Below, in pieces: positions 62,852 through 64,000 of a stretch of DNA of 64,000 nucleotides (within the stretch, counting starts at the first letter, position 1; every line of letters starts with the position of its first letter). Both the position numbers and the translations under genes were made by a program. The notes below the pieces were generated by a model, which saw nothing but the letters and a program-made list of their open reading frames with translations, searched no databases and was not told where the DNA came from. This DNA comes from Algibacillus agarilyticus (lineage in GTDB: Bacteria; Pseudomonadota; Gammaproteobacteria; Enterobacterales; Alteromonadaceae), in the NCBI RefSeq assembly GCF_003286125.1, contig NZ_QMED01000020.1, positions 29,626 to 93,625 of the forward strand, given 5' to 3'.

Positions 62852-64000
62852 CTGTCTCTTATACACAAGTTTTAAATGCGAGTTAAATATGATCTAATAC
62901 CCATTACATACTGTTTCGTAATGAATTTCAATGCAGCAACTTACCTCGCAACAATGGGCAAATCAGATTTTTGGCAATGCTAATTTAGGAGACCCTCGCA
63001 GGACTCGTCGGTTAACACAATTAGCATCGGACCTATCCAATAATGTTGGAGATTCCATTGTTAAATCCTGTGATAGTCCCGCTCACATTGAAGCTGCATA
63101 TCGTTTTATCCGTAACGACGCTATCTGCCCGGATGATATTGCCGAGTCTGGATATTCGCATACCTGTCAGCTCTTGCCAGACTCTCCTTTAGTTCTTGCT
63201 ATTCAAGACACCACGGAACTGAGTTATGAGCATAGTGTAGCTAGTAAGTTAGGTAACGTGAGCAACTCAAAAACAAAGACCAGTCGAAAACGTTCATTGC
63301 ATGTTCATTCGACTTTGCTCCTTGATGCTCAATCAGAAAAAACGATTGGACTGGCTAATCAAAAATACTGGTTTAGAGAAAATAAAAATAAAGGCACTCG
63401 AGAAGAGCAGCAAAGACGTAAGTTTGAAGATAAAGAATCTTCTGTTTGGATGAAGTGTTTTGAATCGGTAAAAGCCAGAGCCAGTAATGTAAGCAATATT
63501 ATTGACGTCTGTGATAGAGAGGCCGACATTTACGAATACTTAAATTACCATCATACACATGCGCATCGATATCTAGTCAGAGCCAAGGCCAATAGAAATT
63601 TACTAGAACCACGAGGCAAGCTATCTAAATTGAGTGAAGATGTCATTGGACAGTGCTGTTATACCGTGGATATCGCACAACGAGGAAATCGTCCCGCTAG
63701 GCAAGCCAAAATGACTCTGAACTATCAATCAATAACGATTGGCAAACCTAAACGAGCAGAGGGAGCTGATTCGTTGACGTGTAATGTGATTATTTGTGAC
63801 GAAAAAGACAGTGATGATAAAGAAGCGTTGCGCTGGGTATTATATACGAATGAAACGATTAAGAATGCTGAAGATGCGCAGCGATTAGTCAGATATTACG
63901 AATTACGTTGGCGTATAGAAGAGTTTCATAAGGCATGGAAATCGGATGGAACGGATGTCGAAGGTTTGCGTCTTCAAACGGTTGACAACCTAAAACGAAT
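62852..64000 (+). mobile_element. IS50/Tn5-like IS4-family element, cut by window edge
   Basis: The left end CTGTCTCTTATACACAAGT (62852-62870) matches Tn5 outer-end and mosaic-end sequences at nearly all positions. A Tn5-type transposase gene follows 60 bases later. The insertion lies inside repeat copy D; the 9 bases before it are CTTACATCC, which would be duplicated on the far side if it is an ordinary insertion. The right end is outside the window. Confidence 0.92.
62931..64000 (+). CDS. tnp: Tn5/IS50-type transposase (IS4 family), 3' end beyond window
   Basis: From ATG 62931, open to the last base (356 codons seen of about 470). It aligns with Tn5 transposase: LGDPRRTRRLTQLA; AAYRFIRND; LAIQDTTELSYEHSVA (first catalytic Asp); VCDREADIYEYL (second Asp); and RWRIEEFHKAWKSDG (catalytic Glu and the YREK-type region). 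No stop or frameshift is seen, so it may be active. The ATG lies ten bases after an out-of-frame ATG, and no strong ribosome site is visible. Confidence 0.92.
   Translation, partial: MQQLTSQQWANQIFGNANLGDPRRTRRLTQLASDLSNNVGDSIVKSCDSPAHIEAAYRFIRNDAICPDDIAESGYSHTCQLLPDSPLVLAIQDTTELSYEHSVASKLGNVSNSKTKTSRKRSLHVHSTLLLDAQSEKTIGLANQKYWFRENKNKGTREEQQRRKFEDKESSVWMKCFESVKARASNVSNIIDVCDREADIYEYLNYHHTHAHRYLVRAKANRNLLEPRGKLSKLSEDVIGQCCYTVDIAQRGNRPARQAKMTLNYQSITIGKPKRAEGADSLTCNVIICDEKDSDDKEALRWVLYTNETIKNAEDAQRLVRYYELRWRIEEFHKAWKSDGTDVEGLRLQTVDNLKR

Noticed and set aside
1-64000. CRISPR arrays, tRNA or rRNA genes, phage attachment sites
   Set aside because: No regularly spaced direct repeats and no tRNA-like cloverleaf or rRNA sequence were recognised; small RNAs cannot be excluded by eye.

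Overview
The window is AT-rich chromosomal DNA from a marine gammaproteobacterium, most likely an agar-degrading member of the Alteromonadales (Catenovulum- or Gayadomonas-like; this placement is inference from gene content only). Supporting features are two GH50 beta-agarases, a large polysaccharide-type TonB-dependent receptor with SapC and a flavin-dependent halogenase, NhaB next to DsbB, PyrD next to ZapC, the large NAD-glutamate dehydrogenase, and abundant short transposon-like repeats.

Layout. 1-2030: the 3' end of a TonB/AgmX-like gene, a dispersed repeat and a secreted protein of unknown function. 2031-14797: an agar/galactan utilisation locus (periplasmic binding protein, GntR-type regulator, TonB-dependent receptor, surface lipoprotein, halogenase-like flavoprotein, SapC, GH50 agarase). 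15310-19347: diguanylate cyclase, Kef-type antiporter and a G3E GTPase. 19376-29130: a Fur-box-associated iron locus (fatty acid hydroxylase, FecA-like receptor, imelysin lipoprotein, DUF4856 lipoprotein), a LytS/LytTR two-component pair and ApbE. 29230-34187: a second GH50 agarase, a Kelch lipoprotein and a DUF1080 protein. 34486-50123: housekeeping genes (NAD-GDH, pyrD, zapC, Nif3-like, TPR/receiver protein, dsbB, nhaB, uspE, Tsx/OmpK-like channel, parC). 50311-53606: an IS66 element with an intact 8-bp target duplication whose transposase gene is split by an IS5-family element. 53827-62621: KDG kinase, gnd, yaaA, recN, nadK, grpE, a two-subunit bacterioferritin operon and a small lipoprotein. 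62852-end: the start of an IS50/Tn5-like element inserted into a copy of the dispersed repeat.

The most informative pattern is a palindromic operator, ATTGTTAACAAT or close variants. It occurs twice upstream of the GntR gene itself, twice upstream of the receptor gene, and once or more near the binding protein, both agarases and KDG kinase. No such site was noticed in front of the housekeeping genes. This ties scattered genes into one inferred regulon: extracellular agar cleavage, uptake of neoagaro-oligosaccharides, and phosphorylation of the keto-deoxy acid from the anhydrogalactose branch.

Other points of note: two families of MITE-like elements, one of which supplies the C-terminal codons of two convergent genes; a G10 tract inside the receptor gene; a receiver domain lacking its phospho-acceptor; and a bacterioferritin pair that divides haem and ferroxidase ligands between subunits. 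All assignments come from reading the sequence without database searches.
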